From the NCBI GenBank assembly GCA_031365725.1, contig JANLYQ010000011.1:1-51497 (forward strand): a stretch of DNA of 51,497 bases, in the 5' to 3' direction. Below are positions 16,046-24,678 of the stretch, one piece after another (position 1 is the first letter of the stretch; every line of letters starts with the position of its first letter). This stretch comes from JANLYQ01 sp031365725. GTDB taxonomy: Bacteria > Actinomycetota > Actinomycetes > JACCUZ01. The translations under genes were made by a program, and so were the position numbers. The notes under the pieces were generated by a model. That model searched no databases and was not told the DNA's origin. It saw only the letters and a list, made by a program, of their open reading frames with translations.

Positions 16046-16495
16046 TCAGCTGACGTCGCCTCTCCAGCCGCCGCTCTCGCTGCCGCGGTTCTCGATGAAG
16101 TCCTTGAACCGCTCGAGGTCGCCCTTGATGCGGTGGGTGACGAAGCCCAGCTTGTCGCCCGCGGTCTCGACGATGCCCTCGGGCTCGAAGTCGAGCTGCA
16201 GCATCACCTTGGTCGTGTCCGGGCTGATCCGGTGGAACGTGACGACACCTGCCTGCTGGGGGCCGTCGACCGAGGTCCAGGCCACCCTCTCGTCGGGGTG
16301 CTGCTCGGTGATCTTGGCGTCGAACTCGCGGGTGATGCCGCCGATGGAGGTGACCCAGTGGGTCATGGTGTCGGTGGTCTGCTCGATGCGGTCGACTCCC
16401 TCCATGAACTGCGGGAAGGTCGTGAACTGGGTCCACTGGTTGTAGGCGGTGGTGACCGGGACGGCCACCTCGATGGACTGCTCGACTGTAGTCAT
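16046..16495 (-). CDS. SRPBCC (START/Bet v1-like) family protein
   Basis: A 149-residue soluble protein of the polyketide cyclase/dehydrase-like SRPBCC group: TTVEQSIEVAVPVTTAYNQW at the start, the ITREFDAKITEQHPDERVAW strand pair, and a C-terminal helix ending ERFKDFIENRG. The fold forms a hydrophobic pocket, and this subgroup is commonly annotated only by fold. It lies 57 bp after the STAS gene on the same strand, so the two may be co-transcribed. A stress-related role is possible from that neighbour but not shown. Confidence 0.85.
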   Translation of the reverse strand: MTTVEQSIEVAVPVTTAYNQWTQFTTFPQFMEGVDRIEQTTDTMTHWVTSIGGITREFDAKITEQHPDERVAWTSVDGPQQAGVVTFHRISPDTTKVMLQLDFEPEGIVETAGDKLGFVTHRIKGDLERFKDFIENRGSESGGWRGDVS

Positions 16496-16552
16496 GAGGA
16501 ATGAGTGCCCGGGAGAAATCAGATGAAAACTCGCAGATCAGGTGATATTCAG

Positions 16553-16963
16553 CTAGACGGGCTGACAACTGTGAATCGACTCAGGGTCGCTGAGGCAACG
16601 GAAGGCATCGGCCAACGTCGGCACCAGGCCGAGTCGTCGGTCCAGGTTGGTGATCTGCAGGACGCGGACCACGGAGGGATGGGCGGACACGACGTGCAGT
16701 GAGCCGTCCAGCGCGGCGGCGCGTTCGCGGGCGCGGACCAGGGCGTTGACCCCACTTGAATCGATGAAGGTGACGTCGAGCGCGTCCACGACCAGGTGTG
16801 CGCCCTCCCGGTTGAGGGTGGACAGCATCTCGTCGCGCAGCGCCCCTGCCGAGTCCAGATCGAGCTCGGCGGGCGGGCGGAGCACCGTCACACCGGTCGG
16901 TGTCGGGGCGGCCGACGGCAGCTCAGGTGACTCGGGTGTCGCGGGCAGGCGGACAGCGGTCAT
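16553..16963 (-). CDS. STAS-domain anti-sigma factor antagonist
   Basis: A 136-residue protein, mostly one STAS domain (about residues 24-118) after a Pro-rich 20-residue leader. The phospho-acceptor motif FIDSSG is present (Ser69/70). Such proteins bind an anti-sigma kinase when unphosphorylated and so release a stress sigma factor. AGGAG lies 7 nt before the ATG. No partner kinase or SigB/F-type sigma factor is encoded beside it. The STAS-ANTAR protein at 359 shares the same motif and could answer to the same kinase, which is speculation. Confidence 0.88.
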   Translation of the reverse strand: MTAVRLPATPESPELPSAAPTPTGVTVLRPPAELDLDSAGALRDEMLSTLNREGAHLVVDALDVTFIDSSGVNALVRARERAAALDGSLHVVSAHPSVVRVLQITNLDRRLGLVPTLADAFRCLSDPESIHSCQPV

Positions 16964-17093
16964 CGGACACTCCTGGGAAAACGGGCAGGCTGTGCGTACA
17001 CCGGCTTCCTCAGTGCTTTGTGATGGTAGGTCGGCGGTGGCCCGTCTACAAGGACGTCGCCCTTGATCAATTGACCGGGCGCAGTGGACCGAC

Positions 17094-18908
17094 TCAGCCG
17101 GCCGGGCTCGGCTCGTGCCGCCGCGACTGGACGATCCGGAACCGGCTGGCGACGTACGCGGCGTCGGTCAGTGCGGAGTTGGCCGCCGGGTTGGCCCCGG
17201 TGGCGTGGAAGTCGCTGAAGGCCGCGGACTGGTTGACGTAGACCGACCCGGTGAGGTTCTCCGACAGGGCGACGCCGGCGTCGAGCGCGGCCTCGCGCGC
17301 AGCAACGAGTACGCCAGGATCGGTGGAGTAGATCGCGGCCGTGATCGCACCGTGATCGCGGACGGTCTCGCGCAGCAGGCGTACGGATGCGTCCGTGCTG
17401 TCGGTCACAACCACGAAAGAGATCGGCCCGAAGCACTCGCGCAGGTAGGTCGGATCGCTACCCGCGGTTGCTCCGCCGGTTGACGAGTCGACCTGCACCA
17501 GCAGCGGCGTGCGAACGGTGGCATCCGGGAACTCCGGATGCGTCACCGGGCGCGAGGCCAGTACGACGTCGCCGTACGTCGGCGCCTCGGCCAGCCGTTC
17601 GACGATCGTGTCGTTGACGATCGCGCCGAGCAGGGCGGTCGCGCGGGCGTCGTCACTGAGCAGGTCGTTGACCGCTGCGCTGAGATCGCGCGCGACGTCG
17701 GCGACGCTGCGGTGCCCCGCGTCGGTCGCTATGCCCTCGCGCGGGACCAACACGTTCTGCGGGGTGGTGCACATCTGACCGGAATAGAGGGACAACGAAA
17801 ACGCAAGATTGGCCAGCATGCCGCGGTAGTCATCGGTGGAGTCGACGACCACGGTGTTGACGCCCGCCTTCTCGGTGAAGACCGCAGCCTGGTGCGCATG
17901 CTGCTCGAGCCAGGTTCCGAAGCCGGTCGACCCGGTGTAGTCGATGATCTTGACCTCGGGGCGCAGGGCCAACACTCTGGCCAGACCCTCGTCGGGCGCC
18001 TCAGCCGCCAGCTGCACGAGGTCGGGGGAGAACCCGTCCTCGACGAGCACCTCCCGCGCGATGGCCACGGTGATCGCCAGCGGCAGGACGGCACCCGGGT
18101 GCGGCTTGACCACCACGGGGTTGCCGGTCACCAGGCTGGCGAACAGCCCGGGGTAGGAGTTCCACGTCGGGAAGGTCGCGCAGCCGATCACCAGCGCCAC
18201 CCCGCGCGGCACCACAGTGAAGGTCTTGGACATCCGCTGCGGTGGCCGCTTGCCTTGCGACTTCTCCCAGATCGAGGTCGTTGCATGCCGGGTCATCTCG
18301 GCGTAGGCGTAGGCGATCGCCTCCAGCGCGCGGTCCTGCGCGTGCGGGCCGCCGGCCTGGAACGCCATCGCGTAGCCCTGGCCGGAGGTGTGCATGACTG
18401 CGTGGGCGATCTCGTGACTGCGGGCGTTGATCCGGTGAAGGATCTCCAGGCAGGTGTCGGCCCGCTGGTCCGGCCCGGCATCCCGCCAGGCGGGGATGCC
18501 TGCTGCGGCGCTGGCGAGCATCACGTCGATGTCGGTGGGTGGGTAGGTCACGCCCAGCTCGATGCCGTACGGCGATCGCTCAGCGCCGACGTCGGCGGCG
18601 TCGCCCGGGGCAGCATCAGCCTGCGCTGGGTCACCTGGGTCACCTGGGTCACCTGGGCTGCTGGTGGAAGTCGAGGAACTCGCTGCGTCGAACCGGTGCC
18701 CGAGGTAGCCGTCGAATGCCGCGCGACCAGCGGCGAGGTCCTGGGTGCCCGACTCCGCGCCGTATGCCTTCAACGCCTCCGGATAGGCCGACCAGTAGGT
18801 GCGCTCCCGGATCGCGATCAGGGCACGGTCGAGCAGCTCGCGGTGCCGCAGCCCAGCACCGGCCGTCGGTGCCGTCGGTGCCGTCGGTGTGCTCGGTGCC
18901 GTCGTCAT
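17094..18908 (-). CDS. paaN: PaaN-type aldehyde dehydrogenase (phenylacetic acid degradation)
   Basis: A 604-residue aldehyde-dehydrogenase-superfamily enzyme of the PaaN kind. Its N-terminus has the long PaaN-type extension (YWSAYPEALKAYG), then the ALDH core. The core shows VIGCATFPTWNSYPGLFASL, the NAD-binding VVKPHPGAVLPLA, GSTGFG, the general-base FTEKAGVNT and the nucleophile in SGQMCTTPQNVL. PaaN is linked to ring-opened intermediates in phenylacetyl-CoA catabolism. No paaABCDE genes adjoin it here, so it is either an orphan or its partners lie elsewhere. A Ser-Thr/Gly-Asp-Pro repeat interrupts the region near residue 95. ATG at 18908 was chosen because the domain starts directly after it. 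The gene sits 10 bp after the HNH nuclease gene. Confidence 0.85.
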   Translation of the reverse strand: MTTAPSTPTAPTAPTAGAGLRHRELLDRALIAIRERTYWSAYPEALKAYGAESGTQDLAAGRAAFDGYLGHRFDAASSSTSTSSPGDPGDPGDPAQADAAPGDAADVGAERSPYGIELGVTYPPTDIDVMLASAAAGIPAWRDAGPDQRADTCLEILHRINARSHEIAHAVMHTSGQGYAMAFQAGGPHAQDRALEAIAYAYAEMTRHATTSIWEKSQGKRPPQRMSKTFTVVPRGVALVIGCATFPTWNSYPGLFASLVTGNPVVVKPHPGAVLPLAITVAIAREVLVEDGFSPDLVQLAAEAPDEGLARVLALRPEVKIIDYTGSTGFGTWLEQHAHQAAVFTEKAGVNTVVVDSTDDYRGMLANLAFSLSLYSGQMCTTPQNVLVPREGIATDAGHRSVADVARDLSAAVNDLLSDDARATALLGAIVNDTIVERLAEAPTYGDVVLASRPVTHPEFPDATVRTPLLVQVDSSTGGATAGSDPTYLRECFGPISFVVVTDSTDASVRLLRETVRDHGAITAAIYSTDPGVLVAAREAALDAGVALSENLTGSVYVNQSAAFSDFHATGANPAANSALTDAAYVASRFRIVQSRRHEPSPAG

Positions 18909-18918
18909 GTCCTCGACC

Positions 18919-20553
18919 CTAGCCAGGGTCGTCGGCGCCGGGTCCCGGCGGTGCGGGCGGTGGCGAGGGTGGGTCACACCTGCGCGGCGGCGGTGGCGAG
19001 GGTGGGTCACACCCGCGCGGCGGCGGTGCCGAAGGGGGGTCATACCTGCGCGGCGGCGGTGGCAGGGGTGGGTCTGGCGGACGAGACGAAACGGGTCGGG
19101 GTGCGGGTGGTTGCCGTCGCCGGCCTGGTCGGCCCAGCCGCGGGAGGCGTCGGAGGGCACCGAGCCGGCCGGGGTTGGTGTTGGGTCGTGGCGTGCGGCT
19201 GGGGTCGACCCAGGGCGGCGGGACCACGTGGATGACGTCGTCGATGAGCAGCGGCGTCCAGCCGTGGTGGTGCACCTGGCGGTGGTGGTGGTCGCAGAGC
19301 AGGCAGCAGTTGGCCACCGAGGTCTCGCCGCCGTCGGCCCAGTGGGTGCGGTGGTGCGCCTCCGTCCACTCGGGCGGACGATCGCACCCCGCGAACGCGC
19401 AACCGCCGTCCCGGGCGACCAGCGCGCGCCAGATCGCCTGGGTCACGACGTAGGACGCGCGGCCGACGTCCAGCGGTTCGCTGCGGGAGCCCAGGACGAC
19501 GGGGACGACCATCGCGTCGCAGGACAGGCGGCGCGCCGTGGCCGCACTGATCGGTCCGGACCAGTCGAGCTGCCCACAGGGGTGACCGGGGAGGTTCATC
19601 AGCGCCTGGAGCGAGATGTGCACCGAGACGGTCGGGCGGGCGCCATGCTGGACCGGCATGCCATCGCCGCTTGCGGCGATGCGGATCAGGTCGGCTAGAG
19701 CGTCGGCGTTGCGCTGTCCGATGGTGCGTAGGTCGCGCTCGCCGCCGGCCGACGGCCGCGGTCGCGCCAGTGGCCCGAGGGCTGCTCGCAGACTGGCCGC
19801 TAACTCGGGGTCGAGGTGGCCACGGACATCTGCACTGCCATCACGTTTGTCCTTGAGCTCGAGCACCCGGCGCGCGACCGCACGGCGTTCGCGCTCGGCC
19901 AGGTCGTCCTCGCCGTCGGGGTCGAGTACGTGCCGCAGGTGCTTGGCGAGCTGGGCCAGGCTGCGGGGATCGACCAGAGTTGCTTGCTCAGCCAGAAACT
20001 CTTCAGCCTCGGTCACCACGTCGGCGGACACGGACCCTGACAGCTCGGCGAGAGACTGTGCGGCCACCGCAGCGTGCTCCGCCGAGATGGTGCCGCGGCC
20101 AAGCGCCGCCCTCAGCAGTGACCTCCCTGCCGTGTGCTCGGCAGCCACGTCGTCCGGGGCCACGTTGTCAGCAGCCACGTCCGTGTCTGCCACGTCCTCG
20201 GCAACCGCGTGGCCGTCGGGTGCCTCCTCGCCCGAGTGGCGCACCAATGACCCGTGCGGATCGCCGTGCAGTGCCTTGGCCGTCGCCACGACTCGCTTCG
20301 CCGCACCCGGGTGCAGGTGCAGGCGTGCCCGGAGCCAGCCGGCCGTGTGCGGGGCTCCCACCTCGATGGCCGCGCCTCGGACGTCGACCTCGTGCACCAG
20401 GTGGTGGAGAACGGCATCGGCCTTGTTCGTGCCGTGGTGCAAGGCGACGACGGACTCCAGCAGCTCACTGCTCGACAGTCGCCATGACCCGCCGTCGACG
20501 ACTGCCGCAATCTCGGCGAGGGCCCGGTGCAGACCGTCGAGGGCGCAGCTCAT
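18919..20553 (-). CDS. HNH endonuclease, DUF222 family
   Basis: A 544-residue protein with the DUF222 helical domain (about residues 1-330) and a C-terminal HNH domain (CAFAGCDRPPEWTEAHHRTH, then CCLLCDHHHRQVHHHGW). Members are abundant in actinobacteria, often in many copies per genome, and are thought to include selfish or mobile-intron-like nucleases; the cellular role is unproven. A Pro-rich tail (about the last 90 residues) is built from a 33-bp DNA repeat. ATG at 20553 follows GGAGG by 8 nt; a leaderless GTG at 20589 is an alternative. It is divergent from the homocysteine methyltransferase gene. Confidence 0.88.
   Translation of the reverse strand: MSCALDGLHRALAEIAAVVDGGSWRLSSSELLESVVALHHGTNKADAVLHHLVHEVDVRGAAIEVGAPHTAGWLRARLHLHPGAAKRVVATAKALHGDPHGSLVRHSGEEAPDGHAVAEDVADTDVAADNVAPDDVAAEHTAGRSLLRAALGRGTISAEHAAVAAQSLAELSGSVSADVVTEAEEFLAEQATLVDPRSLAQLAKHLRHVLDPDGEDDLAERERRAVARRVLELKDKRDGSADVRGHLDPELAASLRAALGPLARPRPSAGGERDLRTIGQRNADALADLIRIAASGDGMPVQHGARPTVSVHISLQALMNLPGHPCGQLDWSGPISAATARRLSCDAMVVPVVLGSRSEPLDVGRASYVVTQAIWRALVARDGGCAFAGCDRPPEWTEAHHRTHWADGGETSVANCCLLCDHHHRQVHHHGWTPLLIDDVIHVVPPPWVDPSRTPRPNTNPGRLGALRRLPRLGRPGRRRQPPAPRPVSSRPPDPPLPPPPRRYDPPSAPPPRGCDPPSPPPPRRCDPPSPPPAPPGPGADDPG
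18958..19080. repeat. 33-bp tandem repeat encoding the Pro-rich nuclease tail
   Basis: Three full copies (18958-18990, 18991-19023, 19024-19056) and a partial fourth. Each starts CGGTGGCGAGGGTGGGTCAC or a close variant. In the nuclease frame the unit encodes 11 residues of the form RRCDPPSPPPP. The first two copies differ at a single base, which suggests recent expansion. Confidence 0.9.
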
Positions 20554-20715
20554 CGCTGTCGCCTCCGGGCCGTCCTGCAACTGGGTCACAAGACAAACGT
20601 AGCGGTGACCACCGACAGAACTGAGTCGTCGCGATGGGCCGAAAAAAGGTTGTGGACAAACGGTTTTAGGACCCGCGATGGCCATACCATCACGGCGTCC
20701 GGCACCATTGTCCTC

Positions 20716-21693
20716 ATGCCCGTAGACCCGATGGATCGCTTTACGGCGGACCGCCGCAGGGTGTTGCCCGACGCGCATCGCCGTACCGTCTTGCTCGACG
20801 GCGGCCTGGCCACCGAGCTCGAGCGTCGCGGGCACGACCTGTCCGACGACTTGTGGTCGGCTCGGCTGCTGCTCGACCAGCCGGAGGAGATCCGGGCGAC
20901 GCACCTGTCCTACTTCCTGGCAGGGGCAGAGGTCGCCACGACCGCGAGCTACCAGGCCAGCTTTGAGGGCTTCGCCGCCCGTGGCATCGAGGCCGCGCAG
21001 GCAGCCGACCTGATGCGTCTCAGTGTCACGCTCGCCCGAGCGGCCGCTGACGACGCGACAGCTCAGCACGCGGACGACGTACCACGATGGGTTGCTGCGT
21101 CGGTCGGTCCCTACGGCGCGATGCTCGCAGACGGGTCGGAGTACTCCGGTGACTACGGCATCAGCGATGTGGCTCTGCGCGACTTCCACCTGCCTCGTGC
21201 CGAGGTGCTCAGCTCGGCAGGCGCCGATCTGCTGGCTCTCGAGACGGTGCCGTCCGAGCAGGAGGTCACGGCGTTGCTCGACGTCCTCGACCGTCTACCT
21301 GACGGGACCCAGGCCTGGCTGAGTCTCACGTGTGCTGACGGTGCCACCACCCGACGGGGCGAACCGGTCGACCGCGTCTTCGGACTGGCGAAGGGGCACG
21401 ACCGGGTCGCCGCGGTGGGCGTCAACTGCACCGCCCCCGAGTACGTCGGTGAGCTGGTGTCGCGAGCCGTTGCGGCCAGCGGAAAGCCGGCCATCGCCTA
21501 CCCCAACAGTGGGGAGAGCTGGGACGGCGCAGCGCGCACCTGGGGTGGTGACGGCGCCGGGGTGGACGCGTCAGCCGCAGCGGCGTGGGTGGAGGCGGGT
21601 GCTCGGTGGGTCGGGGGCTGCTGCCGGGTCGGCGCCGATGACATCGCGCGGTTGGGCATCGGCCTCGGGATCGGCAGCCTCAGCGCCAGGTGA
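20716..21693 (+). CDS. mmuM: Homocysteine S-methyltransferase
   Basis: A 325-residue zinc enzyme that methylates homocysteine to methionine, most likely from S-methylmethionine. It has the family opening TVLLDGGLATELERRGHDL, the VGPYGAMLADGSEYSGDY strand, ETVPS, and the zinc ligands in VNCTAP and GGCCRVG. Length matches MmuM. ATG at 20716 lies in a segment with no clear ribosome binding site; ATG at 20731 is possible. It is divergent from the HNH nuclease gene across 162 bp that must contain both promoters. Confidence 0.9.
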   Translation: MPVDPMDRFTADRRRVLPDAHRRTVLLDGGLATELERRGHDLSDDLWSARLLLDQPEEIRATHLSYFLAGAEVATTASYQASFEGFAARGIEAAQAADLMRLSVTLARAAADDATAQHADDVPRWVAASVGPYGAMLADGSEYSGDYGISDVALRDFHLPRAEVLSSAGADLLALETVPSEQEVTALLDVLDRLPDGTQAWLSLTCADGATTRRGEPVDRVFGLAKGHDRVAAVGVNCTAPEYVGELVSRAVAASGKPAIAYPNSGESWDGAARTWGGDGAGVDASAAAAWVEAGARWVGGCCRVGADDIARLGIGLGIGSLSAR

Positions 21694-21750
21694 CGACGCC
21701 CGCGCGGCGGACTGAGGCGGACTGCATGGGACCGCGTGCGGACGGTGGCC

Positions 21751-23160
21751 TCAGACGGCGAGCAGGTAACGCATGCGATCGTCTGCCTCGCCGCTGCGGT
21801 GGAGACCACGGCCAGCTTGGAAGACAAGCACGGCGCGCCGGGTGGAGGCGCCGAAGACGCCGTCGGGTGCCGGCATGCGCAAGGCCACCTGCAGCCGCGT
21901 CACCGCGGGGCCGGTTGCGCCCAGCTTCAGGGTCGGGGCGGCGGCCTTGGCGACAGCTCGCGGCACGACGATCCGCGAGATGGCGGCACGCGACATCCCG
22001 TAGCGGTTGGCCGCGCGGACCGTCACGAGCGCAGGTCCCTCTCGCAGACCCCTGACCAGCAACGCATGCGCGGTCCCAGGGAGCACCCGGGTGCGACCGT
22101 CCACGGTGACCACGAACCTGGTCACTGCAGCACGTGCGCTACGGCGTGCGTTGCCCCAGGAGACGGTGGTGATCCCGCCACGGGTGACCTTGGCGACCCT
22201 GGGTGTCGTAGGTGCCGCGGGGGCGAGGCGCGAGGACGACCCCGAGCTGTCAGACGGTGCGTTCGCTGTCGGTGTGGTGGTCGGGCTCGGCGACGTAGGA
22301 ACAGTCGACGGGGTGAGGTGGGGTGTCGTCGTCGGTGCCGGAGTGGTGGGCGTGACCGACGGCGGGGGCGGAGTCGGCGTGACCGACGGCGCGGGCGGAG
22401 TGGGCGTGACCGACGGCGCGGGCGGAGTCGGCGTGACGGTGGGGATAGGGGGTGTGGGAGTCGGGGTGGGGGTGGGGGTCGGTGGCACGACATTGGCGAC
22501 CGTCACCGTCGTGGCTCCTGCGGGCGAGCCGCCAGCCGAGTTCGTCGCGACGACCTCGACGTCGACGGTGCCGGCAGCGACACCCGAGAGGGTGGCGCTG
22601 CGCGCGGTGCCAGCGACCTCAGCCACTGACAGCGGATTGCCATCGAGCACGGTGACCCGATAGCCAGTGATCTCAGCACCGCCGGTCGAGGCCGGTGCGA
22701 CCCAGCCCACGGTGACGGAGTTCGGGGCGCTGCTGACCGCGGTGACCGTCTGCGGCACCGAGGGCACGGTCACCTGGCTGACGGCAGGACTGACCACCAG
22801 TGCATGGGTGCTGATCGCCGAGCCGTGCGTCGAGGTGCCGTTGGTGATGCGAGCCACGACGTCATAGGTGCCGGCCGCCGGGAACGCGTAGGTCAGCACG
22901 AGACCTTCGCCCATCGTCGTACCCAGATGGGTGCCCCCGGTCTGGAACCACCGCCACATCACGCGGCAGGGCTCGACGTCGCAGCTGCCGGTGAAGGTGA
23001 AGACCACTGGCTCCGCGGCGATCGGGGCGGCAACGTCGAAGGTGAAGTCCGAGGTCGGTGCGGCGGCGGCGGACCCGGCGAACGTCACGGCGTAAGCGAC
23101 AGAGGTCGCCAGGGCGAGGCCGGCGATCCCGGTCCTGCGGAAGGCGCGCAAAGGCCTCAT
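21751..23160 (-). CDS. Secreted PKD/FnIII protein with C-terminal peptidoglycan-binding-like domain
   Basis: A 469-residue exported protein. A signal peptide (about residues 1-33) is followed by a PKD-like Ig fold (about 35-130; LTYAFPAAGTYDVVARITNG), a fibronectin type III domain (about 135-225; APNSVTVGWVAPASTGGAEI), a Pro/Thr-rich linker with tandem repeats (about 228-320), a second FnIII-like segment, and a final 55 residues that look like a PG_binding_1 domain (LGATGPAVTRLQVALRM...DGVFGASTRRAVLVFQ). There is no catalytic domain. It probably sits in the cell wall as an adhesin or scaffold. ATG at 23160 puts the signal peptide at the N-terminus; ATG at 23205 would add 15 residues. There is no KPVP tail, so it is not a candidate substrate of the exosortase in this window. 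Confidence 0.82.
   Translation of the reverse strand: MRPLRAFRRTGIAGLALATSVAYAVTFAGSAAAAPTSDFTFDVAAPIAAEPVVFTFTGSCDVEPCRVMWRWFQTGGTHLGTTMGEGLVLTYAFPAAGTYDVVARITNGTSTHGSAISTHALVVSPAVSQVTVPSVPQTVTAVSSAPNSVTVGWVAPASTGGAEITGYRVTVLDGNPLSVAEVAGTARSATLSGVAAGTVDVEVVATNSAGGSPAGATTVTVANVVPPTPTPTPTPTPPIPTVTPTPPAPSVTPTPPAPSVTPTPPPPSVTPTTPAPTTTPHLTPSTVPTSPSPTTTPTANAPSDSSGSSSRLAPAAPTTPRVAKVTRGGITTVSWGNARRSARAAVTRFVVTVDGRTRVLPGTAHALLVRGLREGPALVTVRAANRYGMSRAAISRIVVPRAVAKAAAPTLKLGATGPAVTRLQVALRMPAPDGVFGASTRRAVLVFQAGRGLHRSGEADDRMRYLLAV
22349..22440. repeat. 27-bp tandem repeat in a Pro/Thr linker
   Basis: Three full copies of a 27-bp unit (22349-22375, 22376-22402, 22403-22429) and a partial fourth. In the minus-strand frame they encode the nonapeptide PSVTPTPPA. 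They form part of the flexible linker of the secreted PKD/FnIII protein. Confidence 0.9.
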
Positions 23161-23255
23161 ATCAGCTCGTTCCGGCTCAGGGGGGTTGGGCCAGGGCGGG
23201 CTCATCGTGCTCGCGGCCTCGAGAACTGTCGACCCCCAATGTGGAGGGGTCCCCT

Positions 23256-23927
23256 CTAGCGGCGGCGGAAGGCCGCGCGCCCGACCCGCGTGCGGACCCG
23301 GGTGTCAAGGCGTTGGTCGAGCAGGTGAGACCCGGCGGCGAGCGCGAGGAAGACGACAGCGACGAGCGTCGAGTTGAGCAGCACCCGCGGATAGCCCAGC
23401 TCGCCGACGTCGAGGAAGGGGTAGGGGTAGAAGCCGCCCACCAGCGGCCCGCGGACCAGTGCGAAGACCAGCCAGGCGACCGGGAAGATCGCCGCGAGCC
23501 GCACGATGCGCCACGTCGTACGACCGCGTGGCCCGAAGACGAGCCAGCCGGTCACGCACATCACCGGCGACGCCGTGTGCAGCAGGAAGTCGGCCACCTT
23601 GGCGAGGCCCTTGAGGTCCTGCAGCCCGGCGAGGGCCACGTGGAACACCAAGAACGTCACGGTGATGCACAGCACCCCGTCGAGGCGCAGCACCCAGAAC
23701 AACGAGCTCTTGGAGCCCACTCGCACGGCGAGCAGTGCACTGGTGACCATCACGATGATGTTCGACTGCACGGTGAAGTAGCAGAAGACGTTGGCGATGC
23801 GGCTCGCGTCGCTCGCGAAGTAGCCGGAGTCCAGCCGAGCGGTCGCGATCACCTGCGTCACGAGACCAGCGAGGACGACCAGTGCAGTGGCAGCAAACCA
23901 GAGTCGCGCACCCATGATCTTCAGCAC
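23256..23927 (-). CDS. Pr6Pr-family integral membrane protein
   Basis: A 223-residue protein with six predicted membrane segments, of the Pr6Pr family: FCYFTVQSNIIVMVTSAL, FLVFHVALAG, LLHTASPVMCVTGWLVFG and GGFYPYPFLDVGELGYPRVL are typical. The biochemical role of the family is not established. GTG at 23927 has a TAGGAT box 6 nt upstream and no ribosome binding site, in keeping with a leaderless message; ATG four codons later is an alternative. It is divergent from the oxidoreductase gene at 24011. Confidence 0.85.
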   Translation of the reverse strand: MLKIMGARLWFAATALVVLAGLVTQVIATARLDSGYFASDASRIANVFCYFTVQSNIIVMVTSALLAVRVGSKSSLFWVLRLDGVLCITVTFLVFHVALAGLQDLKGLAKVADFLLHTASPVMCVTGWLVFGPRGRTTWRIVRLAAIFPVAWLVFALVRGPLVGGFYPYPFLDVGELGYPRVLLNSTLVAVVFLALAAGSHLLDQRLDTRVRTRVGRAAFRRR

Positions 23928-23933
23928 GCCAAG

Positions 23934-23939
23934 ATCCTA
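23934..23939 (-). promoter_or_regulatory. TAGGAT box, likely -10 of a leaderless transcript
   Basis: On the minus strand TAGGAT lies 6 nt before the GTG start at 23927, with no Shine-Dalgarno sequence between them. Confidence 0.5.
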
Positions 23940-24010
23940 GAGGGGAATCTTTCCGAGCTCGTGTCGGCTGTCGCGGAGACCTGCACCACCTCACATCTCG
24001 GAGGTACGGC

Positions 24011-24667
24011 GTGAAGATCGGCATCATCGGAGCGGGCAACATCGGCGGCAACCTCACTCGACGACTGACCGCGCTGGGACACGATGTCCGCGTTGCGAAC
24101 TCACGCGGACCGGAGACGTTGGCCGACCTGGCTGCCGAGACCGGCGCGACCGCCGTCGACGTGGCGAACGTCGCCGACGGTGCCGAGCTTGTCATCCTGT
24201 CCGTGCCGCAGAAGAACGTGCCGGACCTGCCCGCCGGACTGCTCGACAGCAAAGTTGATGGGGCGCCCGTCATCGACACGAACAACTACTACCCGCGCGA
24301 GCGTGACGGTCGGATCGCGGCGATCGAGGATGGTCTCACCGAGAGTGGCTGGGTCGAGCAGCAGATCGCGCACCCGGTGGTGAAGGCCTTCAATGGTGTC
24401 TACGCGCACTGGCTGCTCGAGAAGCCCCTTCCGACCGGGAGCTCCGAGCGGCTGGCGATCCCGGTCGCTGGGGACGACCCCGCAAAGGCGACGGTCATGG
24501 CGCTGGTGGACGAGCTCGGCTTCGACGCGGTCGACGCCGGACCGATCGCCGACTCGTGGCGGATGCAGCCCGGCACGCCGTGGTACGGCTCGGGTCACGC
24601 CATGGACGACATCAAGAAGGACCTGGCCGAGACGCCCGAGCAGCGTCCGGCCGCCTTCACCGCCTGA
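24011..24667 (+). CDS. F420:NADP oxidoreductase-like dinucleotide-binding protein
   Basis: A 218-residue protein with a Rossmann fold: KIGIIGAGNIGGNLTRRLTALGH, the second strand VRVANSRGPETL (the SRGP segment is typical of NADP-binding F420 reductase-like proteins), ILSVPQKNV and IDTNNYYPRERDG. The C-terminal part, VVKAFNGVYAHWLLEKPLP, matches predicted NADPH-dependent reductases of this group. Whether it uses F420 cannot be told. GTG at 24011 follows GGAGG. The downstream DNA is a broken permease gene that begins within about 12 bp of its stop. Confidence 0.85.
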   Translation: MKIGIIGAGNIGGNLTRRLTALGHDVRVANSRGPETLADLAAETGATAVDVANVADGAELVILSVPQKNVPDLPAGLLDSKVDGAPVIDTNNYYPRERDGRIAAIEDGLTESGWVEQQIAHPVVKAFNGVYAHWLLEKPLPTGSSERLAIPVAGDDPAKATVMALVDELGFDAVDAGPIADSWRMQPGTPWYGSGHAMDDIKKDLAETPEQRPAAFTA

Positions 24668-24678
24668 CAGACTCCCGT

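Noticed and set aside
18919..21189. Nuclease gene extended to 21189
   Set aside because: The extension runs antisense through the homocysteine methyltransferase gene; GGAGG before ATG at 20553 marks the start.
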